Below are positions 24,401-36,412 of a stretch of DNA of 64,000 nucleotides, one piece after another. Source of the stretch: Papaver somniferum (lineage: Eukaryota; Streptophyta; Magnoliopsida; Ranunculales; Papaveraceae); NCBI RefSeq assembly GCF_003573695.1, contig NC_039360.1, positions 125,822,336 to 125,886,335 on the forward strand, given 5' to 3'. Every line of letters begins with the position of its first letter. Position 1 is the first letter of the stretch. The notes under the pieces are model-generated. The model was not told where the DNA came from. It did not search any database and was given only the letters and a program-made list of their open reading frames with translations. A program made the translations under genes and the position numbers.

Positions 24401-24804
24401 GGTACCAAAACAAACCACAATCTCTTAAATATCAACCTATAAGTTCGGTATCTTAAGTGATCGTCTATGGACAGAGTCGAGACAATACAACTTAAGTCAT
24501 ATACCTTGTGTAATTGTTATGTATGAGGTCTAAACAATACGACAACAAGATGTTTATTTGACAATAGTTACGACAATAACCGATTGACTATTAGGAACAA
24601 TGTCAAGTAATTCAGATTAATGTACGTGTGTAGTTTACTTAATTATAAAAACAATTATAATACGGAAAATAAAGTAAATGACACAGAAAGATTTTGTTAA
24701 CGACGAAACTGAAAATGCAGAAAAACCCCGGGACCTAGTCCAGTTTTGAATACTCTCAGAATTAAGCTGTTATACAAAATCTAATACCAATTTCGTATAG
24801 TTGA
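24401..24804 (-). repeat. Diverged copia LTR fragment
   Basis: Reverse-strand sequence related to the A/C LTR: ACGGAAAATAAAGTAAATGACACAGA…, then AAAAACCCCGGGACCTAGTCC, the common landmark of this LTR family. It is interrupted at 24805 by another LTR of the same family. The left border is uncertain. Confidence 0.55.
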
Positions 24805-25244
24805 TGAAGAATCGGGGGTCTAACAACCACACCCAATATTTCGTTTAGGCAATCTGTATGGACTAACTCTAATATACTTTCAATAGAGTCAACTAGACAG
24901 TCATACTCAATCAAGGAAAAGTATATCCAAGAGTTATATCTATGTTTCTTCATGTAAACAACAAATCAAGCAGATAGAAATCCGTGAGCCTGATTAATAT
25001 AAGAAACAACTTGGACGGTATCAAAAGGAAATATCCAAGTGTCAATCAATTCAATCAACAACTCAAAGGTCGGATTCCAAAACTGATTGAACTTACGCAC
25101 AACCTGTGATATTTCAATTATATAAACAAATATAATGCGGAAAGAAATAATACAGACACCAGAGATTTTGTTAATGTGGAAACCGCAAATGCATAAAAAC
25201 CCCGGGACCTAGTCCAGATTTGGACACCACACTGTATTAAGCCG
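24805..25244 (-). repeat. Copia LTR fragment F, first part
   Basis: Starts TGAAGAATCGGGGGTCTAAC, the LTR terminus of the A/C family in reverse. It matches element C at 38407-38840. It is split at 25244 by element E and continues at 37697. Confidence 0.8.
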
Positions 25245-26937
25245 TGATAGACACATTTTTGTGTCTAATTTGACCTCAATACTATATATTGTTGGCACTC
25301 GACTTTGTACTTATTATGGTGTTTTAGGTGCGTGTAGGTATATTTGGGGAATAAACATTTTTGGAGAAATCGGCTCGAAAAGTTGCAAAAGGCACCTCCG
25401 GAGGTCACCCGCTATTCGGAGCCTCACTTTGGATAAGGGGTACCTTAATTACTAAGGGGAACCCTAGATGCTATTCGCACTCCACACCTGGATAGGGGGA
25501 CACTCATCTTCCTCGCGAGAGAAACATTTTTGGCGGGAAATAACCATCTTCATCTGCGTAATGTTCTGGAATCGATTTGGAGGCGATTTCATGAGATTTT
25601 CTCGTGGATTTTATTTGGATATATCCTGTTTTGATTAAACAGGGATGGTACTTCAGTTGGACTCGAGAAAATATGGCTGCAACGTGGATTTCCAACAAAA
25701 CAGGGTTGAGTTATTCTCGGGTTTTCTGTTAGTTTTTCACGAGTGGATTGAGTTATTTTTGGCAGTTGCACGAGTTTCTGAGAGTTTTGACTTTATCCAT
25801 ATTGTGTTGGAAACGTGATGGAAGCATGTAGGAGATAAAAAATGGAGATTATGGCTGGTGCAGTTGCGCGATAAACTTAAATAGGGAATAAATATTTGCG
25901 CACTCTCTGTTGGTGTTATTTTGGGAAAGAAACGTGCAATAAGAAAATATATCGATTCGGCATTCTATACTATTGATGGGTAGATATTTTACATCTCATT
26001 CAAGCGTGAAGAAGAGAAGAAGAAAAGGAATTATTGATGTATCTCCCTGTAAAAGGAAAGGAGATTATTGTGAGTTATTTCACATGATTTTTTTTTACCT
26101 GTTGAGTATATAAACGATGATAGGGGACCGGGGAGGGGGATGGAGAGTTTGGAGATAGTTTAGAACATCACAGAGTCGAAAAATTGAAATTTCAGAGAAC
26201 GCTATTGTTGCTGCTGGTGGAGAACTCGGGAAGAACATTAGACGACAGAAAACAGTCTTAATTTTCTACAACAACAACGACAGCCATGGAGAAGTCGTAA
26301 ATAAACAGTGACAGTGGCAGTTCATTTATATCGTTATTTGTAACAGCTCGGTTTGTAACAATTATAACTGTTACAAACACGGTTTTAATCATTTTTCTCT
26401 CATTTTCATCTTTGTAAACACTTTGAGCAATGAAATCAACTTTTGAGCGTGTTTCCAACATGATGAAGAGCTAAACCCATCCTCCGGGGCGATGGAGGAA
26501 GCCATTCTTTTAAAGGTTATGTGGTAAAATTTATTTATGCAATTCTTTCATGATTATTTGCACCGAATGAAAATTGAGTAAATGATTTTTATTAATTAGT
26601 TGTGTTTTCTCTTGATGAAGTATGCTTAGTTTAGGGCTTTTGATACTTCATGCTTGCGATTAACAATTGATGTTTTGAAAATCTAATTTAGGCAATGATT
26701 AGAATCACAATCTCTTTTGATTGGAGTTATATTGTCTAGAATTGCATGATAAAAATGAACATTAAATCACATGAATTTTGGTGAATGGTAAAATCTTGAA
26801 CTCCGGTGTCTCCATAATTCTCACAACACCTTGTTATTTGAGTTTATTATTTTCTTTTATAAAATTAAGTCTAAAAAATCTGCTTTCACAAGTCTTGAAC
26901 GAACTCTACTACTACAACCACTGTAAAAATACCATCA
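25245..26937 (+). repeat. 5' LTR of element E (1.69 kb)
   Basis: Starts TGATAGACACATTTTTGTG and ends AAAAATACCATCA. Its last ~1.04 kb aligns closely with 36652-37696. A TATA-like GAGTATATAAACGATG at ~26104 is conserved in both copies and is the likely promoter. Confidence 0.9.
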
Positions 26938-26942
26938 ATTAT

Positions 26943-26961
26943 TGGCGCCGCCGACGCGGAC
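26943..26961 (+). other. Primer binding site of element E (Athila type)
   Basis: TGGCGCCGCCGACGCGGAC follows the 5' LTR after five bases. Athila elements use a TGGCGCCG… site, so this agrees with the gag/protease assignment. Confidence 0.8.
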
Positions 26962-28101
26962 TTGTCTTTAGGCTAGAGTTTTTAGATTTATTTTTTTTTT
27001 TATTTTTTATTTGTTCTTCTTTACGTTTTTGGGTTTTTGTCTTTTCCTTACATATTTTGGAATTTGGAGCGAAAGAAAAATTTGCCAAAGCTTTTGGTGA
27101 ATACTTAAAGAATTGGAGTAGAAGCAAAGCGAAAGGAGTGAAAGAAAAGAAGAAGAAAAAAATTAATTTAAAAGAAAGAGAGAGAGAGAGAGACATTTTA
27201 TTCTATTTTAATTTTATTTTTTTTAGAACTTTTTTTAGATTGTCTTTTTCTTTTTCTTTTGCACTTTTATTTTTGGACTTTCTTTTGGACTTTGGACTTT
27301 GAACTTTGGGACATTATTTTATTTTTTTTAAAACCCTACGGGAGGGTCGTATTATATATAAATTGTTTGCAGAGAAGGACGGCGATTACGATATCGTTTC
27401 GGCCCCTCGGGTTCGTACATGACATAGGAGTCGTGGCCCGAGTCGACTTCAACGGTTCATCCCCCGTCTGGTACGGGAGGTAAGTTTATCGAAACACCCG
27501 CGAATCTCCTGTCAGTGGGTTTAATTACTGTATTCCTTCGTTTGCATATATGTCGAGGAACTGAATACGGATGCTTTAAATTCCTAGTAAAGGGAAATGA
27601 CTGGCCATACAAGATAAGGGTTCGGATTTCATCACCGTTCTCTTCTTGCCCGCCTTAGGAAAACGAAACCAAACGCGAACCTAAGCCTAAAATTTGGAAT
27701 ATAACGAGACCTATAGGGTAACGAGCTTAATATGAAAGTCGTTCGAAAAATATTGGTTACTCTTTTGAGCATACTTTGAAGTTCATGATGGTTTCTGTGA
27801 GTTGAATACGCCGCCTTGTAACGCCGGTGAGGCCTTGGGTATCAAAGCTCCACGCAGCTTCCCTCGTCTCTATTCAACTTACTTTAACTCAGATTGATTC
27901 CAGAGGGGTTTGCTCAGATTGTAACGAATTCCTTTTTGAAAGAATAGAAGCTGGTCTAGAAACAATCTAAGTGGAACCATCATGCTTTTTGTTTGCTAGA
28001 AATCAGTAGGTTTGCTGTGGTGGAGTCAGCCTTGTTTCTGTTTGCATAGAACTTTCCTTCCTTTTAGGAGTTTTTTTTTTTTAATTTTGTTTTTCTAGTG
28101 T
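26962..28101 (+). other. Leader region of element E
   Basis: Untranslated leader between the primer site and gag, with T-rich and (GA)n low-complexity tracts (~26985-27330). ORFs there on both strands are products of the low complexity and are not called. The sequence at 27330-27500 is GC-rich by comparison. Confidence 0.6.
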
Positions 28102-30546
28102 ATGCCCGAGGTCATTAGAGGACGTGCTTGGAAAAGAGACACTCTAGGTCGATTGATTAGTGAAAAACCTAGTAGTTCTTCTTGTGAAAACAGGGAGCTC
28201 GAAGACTCTTCTTTTGAGAGCCCTGTTTTTGGAAACTTCAGTTTTGAGAATCTGTCTCTTCGTGAGGAAAGTACCCCTAGTACTTCAGTTGTGCCAACGA
28301 TGGCAACATTGAAAGATTACATGTTCCCAACTAGGACCAACCGAGCTTCGTGCATTAAACTGCCGGCCACTACGGCTAATTTCGAGATAAAACTTAGTAT
28401 TCTTCAGATGATCCCTATATTCTTAGGAAAGGATGATGAGAACCCTTATTTTCATATTAGGGACTTTGAGGAAATTTGTGGGACAATTAGAATAAAAGAC
28501 CTTACTGATGAAATCTTGAAACTTAAGATGTTTTCCTTTTCCTTGAGAGATAAAACCAAGACCTGGTTGAACAACCTATCACCTGAGTCCATTGAAACAT
28601 GGCAGGAACTTGTTGCTGCTTTCTATATGAAATTCTACCCTAAGCATAAAACTGCAGCTGTTATGAAGAAAAATAGTTCCAGTGCGCAACAAGAGGGAGA
28701 GTCTCTTTATAGGTTTTTAGAGAGATTCAATGATCTCCTATCCCAGTGTCCTCACCATGGATTTGATAAAATGAAACTCGTAGAGATTATTTATGATGGT
28801 TTAGACTATTTGACCAAAGCCATGGTCGAGTCTATGTGCGCTAGTGAGTTCACTAGTAAAAATGCTGAGGATGCCTTTTCCTTCCTAGGAGTTGTTGCTG
28901 AGAAATCCCAACAGTGGGAGTCTTATATTGAACTCCCTAAAATACTTTTGGTCAATAGAAGTAGCACCAATGTGGTAGATACAATATTCGGGTCAGATGC
29001 TAAGTTTGCTACTTTATCTAGAAGGTTAGAAGCTTTGGAATTGAATCAGCCTAAACATAGGTCTCTTGTTGAAACTGATGATAGGATTAGAGCCTCTCAA
29101 GTCTCTAGTTGTGGAGTAGAACCCAATAACTCGGTTTGGAAAGGTCAGGTTAGTGAAGAACAAGCCCATGTTGTCTATAACCCATACTCAGAGACCTATA
29201 ACCCTGGTTGGAGAAACCATCCTAATTTCTCTTGGTCTAAAGGCTAGAATCAAGGTCAACCTAGTAATTCTCAGCCTCCCCCAGGTTTTGGCTATAATAA
29301 GAATTCTTCAGAGCAAGCCCAATTCCAGAACCCTTCTGAGAATAGAATGACTAGCTTAGAGGAATCTCTTAGTACACTAAAAAAGAGCCAGGATGTGTTA
29401 TCACAAAGCCAGGAGATGTTAGTAAAGACCCAGGTTAATTTTCAAGAGGAAACCAAGCAGAATTTTAAGAATAATTCCCAGTCTCTTGCTAAATTAGAAC
29501 TTCAAGTCGGTCAAATAACTAAGTTTCTCACTGAGAGAGAAGATGGAAGGTTCACTAGTCATACTGATCCTAATCCTAAAAGACAGAAATCGTACAATCA
29601 TGTGAATTCTATTACAACCCTTAGGAGTGAAAAGAAAGTTGACAATAAGGTTGCCATGCCTGATAGTGAACATGCTGTAGTTCACCCTTCTGAGACCGAA
29701 AATGAGGAGACTGATAGAGTCTCCAAAGAGACCAATGAGGGTCCTGCTGAGCCCGACTTTGTTCCTAAAGCCCCATTCCCACATTTGTTAGCCACAACAA
29801 AGAAGGAGTCGACTTTCAACGATATAATGGAAACATTTAAGCAGGTGAACATTAACATTCCATTGTTAGAAGCAATTAGGCAGATGCCTGCTTATGCCAT
29901 GTTCCTTAAAGATCTTTGTACACGAAAGCGTATGCTTAATGTCCAAAAGAAAGCCTTTTTAGCTGGTCAAGTAAGTTCCATTCTTCTGAACCAAACACCC
30001 CCTAAGTATAAGGACCCTGGATGCCCCACCATATCTTGTGCGATTGGTAATCACATGGTCGATAAAGCTTTACTTGACTTAGGAGCTAGTGTTAACTTAC
30101 TCCCATATCATGTATACACCCAGCTAGGTCTTGGTAAGTTGAAACCGACTAAAATGACACTACAATTAGCTGATAGGTCTGTCAAATTCCCTCGTGGTGT
30201 CATAGAGGATGTTCTGATTGAGGTTGATAAGTTTATTTATCCAGTGGATTTCGTTGTTCTAGACACCCAGCCTGTTCAGGACCCAAGTGCTCAAATCCCA
30301 GTGATTTTAGGTCGCCCATTTTTAGCCACAACTAACACTGTCATCAACTGTAGGACTGGGCTTATGAACATATCCTTTGGTAATATGACCACTGAACTAA
30401 ATGTCTTTAATGTTACTAGACAACCTTCTGAGAACGATGATTTAGAAGAAGTGAATATGATTAGCACTTTAGTCCAGGATAATTGGCTTGACACTTTACT
30501 GGTAGATTCTCTAGATGATTTTGAGGAAACCATTCTCTTAGATTAG
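28102..30546 (+). pseudogene. Athila-type gag-protease, one in-frame TAG
   Basis: A single reading frame of ~815 codons, broken only by TAG at 29245-29247. The gag domain lies at residues ~95-290: FHIRDFEEICGTI, LRDKTKTWLNNLSPESIETW, AFYMKFYP, FLERFNDLLSQCPHHG. The C-terminal part after the TAG has a coiled coil (residues ~415-470 counted from the start) and a retropepsin-like domain: CPTISCAIG, then LLDLGASVNLLPYHVY (D-x-G-A-S) and VILGRPFLATTNTVI. Both are typical of Athila. The stop follows a W-S-K-G stretch, where a Gln codon CAG changed to TAG is plausible. It is therefore almost intact and could be translated by readthrough, but pol is missing after it. Confidence 0.88.
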
Positions 30547-30933
30547 ATGTGTGATCAATCTTTGGAAGAAGCTCTTGAGTAGTTTAAAGATTCTATGGAC
30601 CCTGAAATTCAGGCAATAGTTTTAGGTCTTTTTGAGAGTAATGATGACCCTAAGTTTGGGGGAAGAGAACTAGAAAAATATCTTGAGTATTTTAAGGACT
30701 CTGAAGATCCGGAAATTCAAGCAATAGTTAGAGGTTTGTCTGTGAGTAATGAAAACCCTAAGTTTGGGGGTAGTGATGGTTCTTGTGATTGTCACGCATC
30801 CCTAATTAGAGTCCCTAACTTGGGACTCGAGCCTTGTGCGTCTGAGATATTACTTGAGTCTATTCAGACTCCGCTACCCGATCCTCCTGATACCGTCCAG
30901 GAGGTAACCCATGTATTAGAGACCCGTTTTTAG
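30547..30933 (+). pseudogene. In-frame relic after protease with a 36-codon duplication
   Basis: Same frame as gag-protease, with a further TAG at ~30580. Two adjacent copies of a unit are visible: FKDSMDPEIQAIVLGLFES…DPKFGG and FKDSEDPEIQAIVRGLSVS…NPKFGG (starts ~30585 and ~30690). Such acidic, repeated segments occur at the gag-pro/pol junction of Athila elements. No enzymatic motif is seen. Confidence 0.6.
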
Positions 30934-31140
30934 GATGAATATATTTATCGAGACACACATATGAAGTTCAATTACGCGCCGCCGATAAACCCAGTTGTCT
31001 TGACAGAAACCTTAGATGAGGATGTGCTCCTTCTTTTTATTTTTCTGAACCGGTGCATTTGTCTCATACTGGTGTCAGCTCTATTTGGTCTTATGGACCC
31101 ACAATTTTTTCGACTATTGATATATTACTTTGGAAGGTGA
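30934..31140 (+). pseudogene. Possible env-like or terminal pol relic of element E
   Basis: A short conceptual reading includes a hydrophobic segment rich in L, F, I (LLFIFLNRCICLILVSALFG) followed by DPQFFRLLIYYFGR. Athila elements carry an env-like region with hydrophobic segments near this place; I treat this as a tail of that region. The pol that should precede it is deleted. Confidence 0.4.
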
Positions 31141-31849
31141 CAATCCTTTTTGAGGTATTTGATGTCTAGCTAGATACTTTAAATTTAGCATTTCCTGGGA
31201 GGCACCCACGCTCATGCTTACGGTAATATCCTTCCTTATTTATTTTCCCATCCATCAAGTGGTAACAGTTTATTCTTGTTCATGCTTTTAATTTCATCTT
31301 TAGAACATTGAGGACAATGTTAGATTTTAAGTTTGGGGGTGGGGAAGAAACTTTTTGGTTAGATTTTTGAAATAAATAAACTCTAGAGCCTAGAAATTTA
31401 TTCTTATTAAGGTTGGCACTAACCAATCTAAGTGGATGGGAACATCTTGGTTGTAGGAGTTGAGGAACCAACATGATTAGATGGAAACATCTAAAGAGTC
31501 TATTCATAAAAGCACAGAGCTCAGGTGTTAGAATTAAAAAAAACACGGTAGTTTCGCCATATCTCGTTGAATCCTAATCTTCTGTTTTTATTTTTTTAAG
31601 TGATTTGGAGGGGCACATGATTCAAGTTGTTACCATTGCTAGGGTGAAATAGAGTGATTGTAAAAAAAAATTGAGATACCAAAAAAAGAAAAAATTGAGA
31701 CCAGACCATCAGACCAACCAGAATAAATTCAATAAAGTCGACCACTGGTGCCCTTGTATATGCCAGTTGTGTTGACCTAGAGTTAGGTTTATCGACCACT
31801 GGTCATCATCAAAGCAGAAGAAAATCAATGGGAAAACCCTAGATTCGGT
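31141..31849 (+). other. Athila-type 3' non-coding region
   Basis: Contains GAGGACAATGTTAGATTTTAAGTTTGGGGGTGGGG (spanning 31309-31343), a common signature after the coding part of Athila elements, then a TCGACCACTGG repeat (31737 and 31792). The 3' LTR should follow, but the sequence changes character at about 31850. Confidence 0.6.
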
Positions 31850-31876
31850 GAAATCAAACAAGATTTTCCTATATTT

Positions 31877-32062
31877 TTGATGGAAATTCGTTTTGGATCT
31901 GATTTTTTTATTCGTTTTCTTGTTACTCCTTCACCAACAACAAAAAGGAAGAGAAACATTGTTACTCCTCCACCATCAACAACAAATACAGAGAAAACAT
32001 TGTTACTCCTTCATCAACAAAATGGAATAAAGCATTTTTACCAAAAGAAGGTACAAATCTAA
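31877..32062 (+). other. Ser/Thr-rich ORF with splice-donor-like end
   Basis: A 61-codon reading with repeated TPSPTT/TPPPSTT motifs and a KRKR cluster. A candidate donor (AGAAG|GTACAAAT) lies near 32050. It may be an exon captured from a host gene. No family recognised. Confidence 0.25.
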
Positions 32063-32089
32063 AATTCACTTCTAATTTCGCTTCTAAAA

Positions 32090-33160
32090 GGAACAATACA
32101 TATCAAGATGTAATGTTTGATAGTTAGATTAGTGTTATGTGCATGATCTAATAGTACATATTACATATTGGTAGTACTTATTAATATGTAATGTTGAATA
32201 ATTGGATTATTGTTGCGTGTACGATGCAGTACATATGAATATATATTTTTGTATTATGTAAACCCTCTTTACGCTCTCTATAAGCATCAATACATATCAA
32301 TATGTATTGTTGTACTGTGTTACTTTATACATATGAATAGGTGTTGTTGTATTATGTGAAACCCTCTTTATGCTCTCTATAAGCATTAATACATATAAAT
32401 ATGTAATGTTGTACTGTGTTACTTTGTACATATGAATATGTATTGTTTTCCTTGTTGTTGTGTGTATGCATCTGTACATATCAATACGTTCTATTGTACT
32501 ATGTAAAACTCTTTTTTAGTTCTCCGTAAGCATTAGTGCATATCAATATGCTTTGTTGTACTAAAATCTCTTTTATGCTCCCCACAAGCATCATTATATA
32601 TCAATATGTACTTTATCCAAAAGTGACTCGTTGGAGTACATATAATTATATATCGCATAGACCCTTAACCCTAGTTTATGCTTGAATATGATACTACAGT
32701 ACATATTGACATGTACTAGGTTATTAATTGATATACCATATTAATATGTACTGTAATAGATACGGATATGTACTGTGTAAAAGCATTAGTTACTGATATG
32801 TATCATGTGAAACCAGTGAACCTTATTTCTTTTGTACTGCAGAACTAGCCTTATTTGTTTTCTCCTTATCTTGACTAGTACTGTAGAAAACTTGCACTTG
32901 TATTAGGTCATATCAACATGTGCTACCTTGCACGAGGAAAATCACATGTAAAACCAGCATGTTTCTGATAAGAAATATTGATGTGTAATGCTTCAAAAAC
33001 GGGGTAGTTTTTGACAATGTCAACTGTCGCCAGTACATATTCGATTATACTGGTAAAAACTGCAGTACATATCTGGTTGTACTGTGATAAACTTGGTGGT
33101 TTTTGACAGTGTCAACTGCCAGTACATATTTTCTTATATCGTGAAAAACTAGGTGATTTT
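32090..33160 (+). repeat. Dispersed near-palindromic TACATATCAATATGTA repeats (left cluster)
   Basis: At least a dozen degenerate units occur (for example 32290, 32390, 32427, 32474, 32538, 32595, 32700, 32745). Each centres on an ACATAT…ATATGT dyad and is often followed by TGTTGTACTGTGTTA or GTGTGAAACC. Spacing is irregular, 35-110 bases. Confidence 0.75.
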
Positions 33161-33814
33161 ATTTCCCTTTCAATAAATATTTGTTGCAAAAATTGGTTTT
33201 AACATTAAGCTTTTATGGAAAAACTTATTAGTTGCAGCGATGTGCACATGTTGCGGTGTATAAATATCTAGAATTTATCAAGTCAGCAGAAGCTTGAGAT
33301 TATGAATGTGTTGCATAGAAAACGGGTGCTAAAAAGACTGTAAAGTTCGGAATTGAAGGCGTTGATCGTCACTTATTGTATTACAGCAAGGCATAACTCC
33401 GCTTGTTTCAACTTCTCCTTTTGTTTCAGTGTACAAAGTTTACTTAATGCAAGTTCCCCTCCTGAGTACATTGTTTTATATACTGTGGTTTCTCCGGATA
33501 CATCATTTATATACTGTAGTTTTTCCGTAGCATATCATTTGTATACTGTGAGTTCAACTCATATTTCCCAATAAAATCTTTTTATTTTGATAAACAAAGT
33601 ATATACAATAATCTTCCAAAGTACAGGACTCATAAATCCTACTACAAAGGCAGGGCTAGGAAAAGGTTAACAAAAAAATATTGGAAACCTTGAATACAGG
33701 CAGTACATCATCTACTGTAAAACCTGAAGCACAAACTCAATTTTTTTTTTGTAATGTATAGTGGCATTGAAAAGTAAAGTGGCGTTAAAAAGTATGAAGC
33801 CTTAAATAGTGGCA

Positions 33815-34012
33815 TTACATATCTTGTTGTAATGTAAAACCTGGCGGCAAAGAAAATTCTGCCAAAAAAACATAGCTCAACAACTCATCAAGTTGATGAG
33901 ATATTTCCTCCAATCTCTCTCTCATCCTTACAACCTCAATGACTTGTAGATGCATCTCCAGCGGCCATAACTGTTGTTGTTGTTTGTTTTTTGAATTTAA
34001 GCTTCTTCTCAA
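33815..34012 (-). other. Helical ORF near FES1 fragment
   Basis: A 65-codon reading with VVRMRERLEEISHQLDELL, amphipathic and exon-like in composition. It lies downstream of the FES1 fragment on the same strand. Not recognised; it may be another captured exon or chance. Confidence 0.2.
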
Positions 34013-34284
34013 ACATCACCATAGCTTGTTATATTTCATACATCCCCTTCCGCAAAACTGTCATCTGTCAAAGACGTAATAAAAACTATCAAGAGTCAAT
34101 GACTTAACCATTAAGGACTAGAGAACGCTAAAAATACAGAACACCCAAAGAATCTAGCACACTCCTGCAAAAAACATCAAGATTAGAATAAAAACACATT
34201 AAGAAATAGACATAAATGAATTAGTACATTTTGATATGTACTGAGTAAAAACCTAGTACATATTGATATGTATTAAGTGAAAAC

Positions 34285-34570
34285 CTAGTACATATTGAGA
34301 TGTTCTAGACTGTTTGCGGCAATTGGAAGTTGCTGACTCTTAGGATTATTTTGAACTATAATACTTACAACCTTGGCAGCCTTTGCTCGGATGCCTGCAT
34401 TCGAATTCTTCAGGTGTTCAAAAAGGGGGACTAAACCACCAATTGTATGCAAATCTGTGACACACATACAAACTAATTACATTATATAATAAAAAAAATC
34501 CCAAATTAATAAACTTACCATTTTCCATGTCAATGAATTCAACATGCTCTTGCAATTCATCCAACATAGC
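34285..34570 (-). pseudogene. FES1-like (Hsp70 nucleotide exchange factor) gene fragment, two exons
   Basis: Exon 1 (~34570-34519) encodes MLDELQEHVEFIDMEN. It joins across intron 34455-34518 (GTAAGT…TCACAG) to exon 2 (34454 to ~34300), which encodes DLHTIGGLVPLFEHLKNSN, RAKAAKVVSIIVQNN and SQQLPIAANSLEHL. Splicing restores the order ELQEHVE…DLHTIGGL expected of FES1/HspBP1 armadillo-repeat proteins, which release ADP from cytosolic Hsp70. Only about 70 of the family's ~350 residues are present; flanking exons are not visible. It looks like a captured, non-functional piece inside block X. Confidence 0.7.
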
Positions 34571-34877
34571 TGCCAATTATTAAAACAGACACAAAAAGTA
34601 ACAAATTAAAATCCAAGCCGACTCAAAAAATTGCAAATTAAAATCCAAAGTGATATACATCTCATCATGTAAAGAAATGTTTGCTTATTAATCTAGCAAA
34701 TAAACATCAGGATACGAAAAAAATGCATTAAGAATTCACATAGACAGACACAAATAAATTAGTACATGTTAATATGTAATCTCCCCACAATGTTCCTGGT
34801 CCTTCACCACATTGTAAACAAATTCTGGCACAATTTCTCAGTCAAACACCGGTTCCAGGGGAAAACTGCAAGGGGCA

Positions 34878-35770
34878 TATAAATTTCCTATCCATATTTA
34901 TACTATATTCCCTTAATATTACTGCATCAAAGTACATAGTTCATCTTCGTTTAGATGTTTTACATTCTCACACAGAATCCAGAATTATGTCAAATGAAAA
35001 AAAGAGCACAAAATAATTGAATGCTGAGAAGGTACTAGCAGCAACACTGTTTTTCTTTTCCCGAGTTTGCGAATTCAGGGCAACAACAATCACATATCCC
35101 TGTTACCTGCTCAGCATATGTATAATCACAACAACCATTGAATGATAAATGAAGTAAAAATAATTGCAAACTCTAGCACAAGTCTACATGTTAGAGCTAG
35201 TACATATAAATATGTACTGAGTGAAAACCTAGGACATATTAATATATACCGAGTTAGATCATTTCCCTGCATCGTCAAATGTAAATGTTACCCATGGCCT
35301 CCAAATAGGAAAAGTGAATCCAACCTCAATACCATTTTTCATCAGATTGGTGAGTTATAAATTTACTATGGAGTGTTTTATATAAGATAAATTATGAAAG
35401 AAAAATGTGTTGAATTCCTATTCATATTTATATACGCGTCATATTACTGCCTCAAAGTACATAGTGCAACTTCATTTAGATGTTTTACTTTCTCACACAA
35501 AATCCATAATTACGTCAAATAAAAAAAACACCACATAATAATAGATCGCTTCGAAGGTACCTGCAGCAACAATGCTTTTCCTTTCCCGAGGTTGCAAAGT
35601 TAGGACAATGTATGTATCCATGTTACTTGCTCGACAAACAGTTAAATCTTATAACCACAACAACCATTGAATGATAAATGAAGTACAAAAAATTGCAATA
35701 CAAATCTACATGTTAGAGCTAGTGAAAACCTAGGACATATTAATATGTACTGAATCAAAGCCTAGTACAT
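34878..35770. repeat. ~540-base imperfect tandem duplication in block X
   Basis: Segments starting at ~34878 and ~35413 share TATTACTGC(A/C)TCAAAGTACATAG, TTTAGATGTTTTAC, GGTAC(T/C)…GCAGCAACA, CAACAACCATTGAATGATAAATG and CTACATGTTAGAGCTAGT in the same order. Similarity is roughly 80% by eye. Confidence 0.7.
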
Positions 35771-36337
35771 AACGATATATCTTACTTAACCATTAGTCTC
35801 AACTCGCATAATTAGCAAAAAATCACTTCACACACACAGTAGGTTCAACATACAAATAAAGAAAAATAATAATTCAATAACATCATATAGTATATACCTT
35901 GAGAAACTTCTGCATTTTACACATGCATGGTGTAACAACTTGATTTCACACGTATTGACACTAAAAATGTTACTTACATCTAAGAATACAAAAACAACAT
36001 AAACATCTATAAAACTTAAAGATCTTAAACCAAAATCAGTTCAACCCAATTTATAACGAACTAAATTCCGAATATTCAATCAAATCAACAATTAATAATA
36101 GTACTTGAACAATTTTACCCAATTCTAAATCCCTTACTAATCCATGGCTAATTAGTTGTCTACGGACTCATATTCTTCACATTTCATATGTTTGTTACTA
36201 TCAGATTATAAAAATGATGAAAAACCTAGTTCTCGCGTCATGAAAAGAAAAATCAGGAAAATCAATCAATAAGAAATCGACGAGGAGCCGCCAATTAAAC
36301 CCTAAAAATATAAAATTAAAGATGAGGAAAACAAAAA

Positions 36338-36412
36338 TTAACAATTATCATCGTCACTGATTTTGGTTTGCAGAGAATTAGATTTCCTTGGCTTTTCTCC
36401 ATCAATCGCCAT
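36338..36412 (-). other. Possible captured gene start (24 codons)
   Basis: A minus-strand ATG in strong context (TTTGCCATGGCG) opens MAIDGEKPRKSNSLQTK and stops after 24 codons. The upstream sequence (36413-36480) is pyrimidine-rich, as in plant 5' UTRs. It could be the first exon of the gene that supplied block X. No family recognised. Confidence 0.3.

Larger units (their letters stand above)
34225..35790 (+). repeat. Palindromic repeats (right cluster)
   Basis: The same unit as the left cluster recurs at ~34225, 34257, 34288, 34762, 35200, 35232 and 35735, typically as AGTACATATTGATATGTACTGAGTGAAAACC. The orientation is the same as on the left side, so this is not a simple inverted-repeat transposon structure. 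Confidence 0.7.

Noticed and set aside
26778..27302. 174-codon ORF and its opposite-strand ORF at 26939-27196
   Set aside because: They span LTR end, primer site and low-complexity T/GA tracts; no domain.
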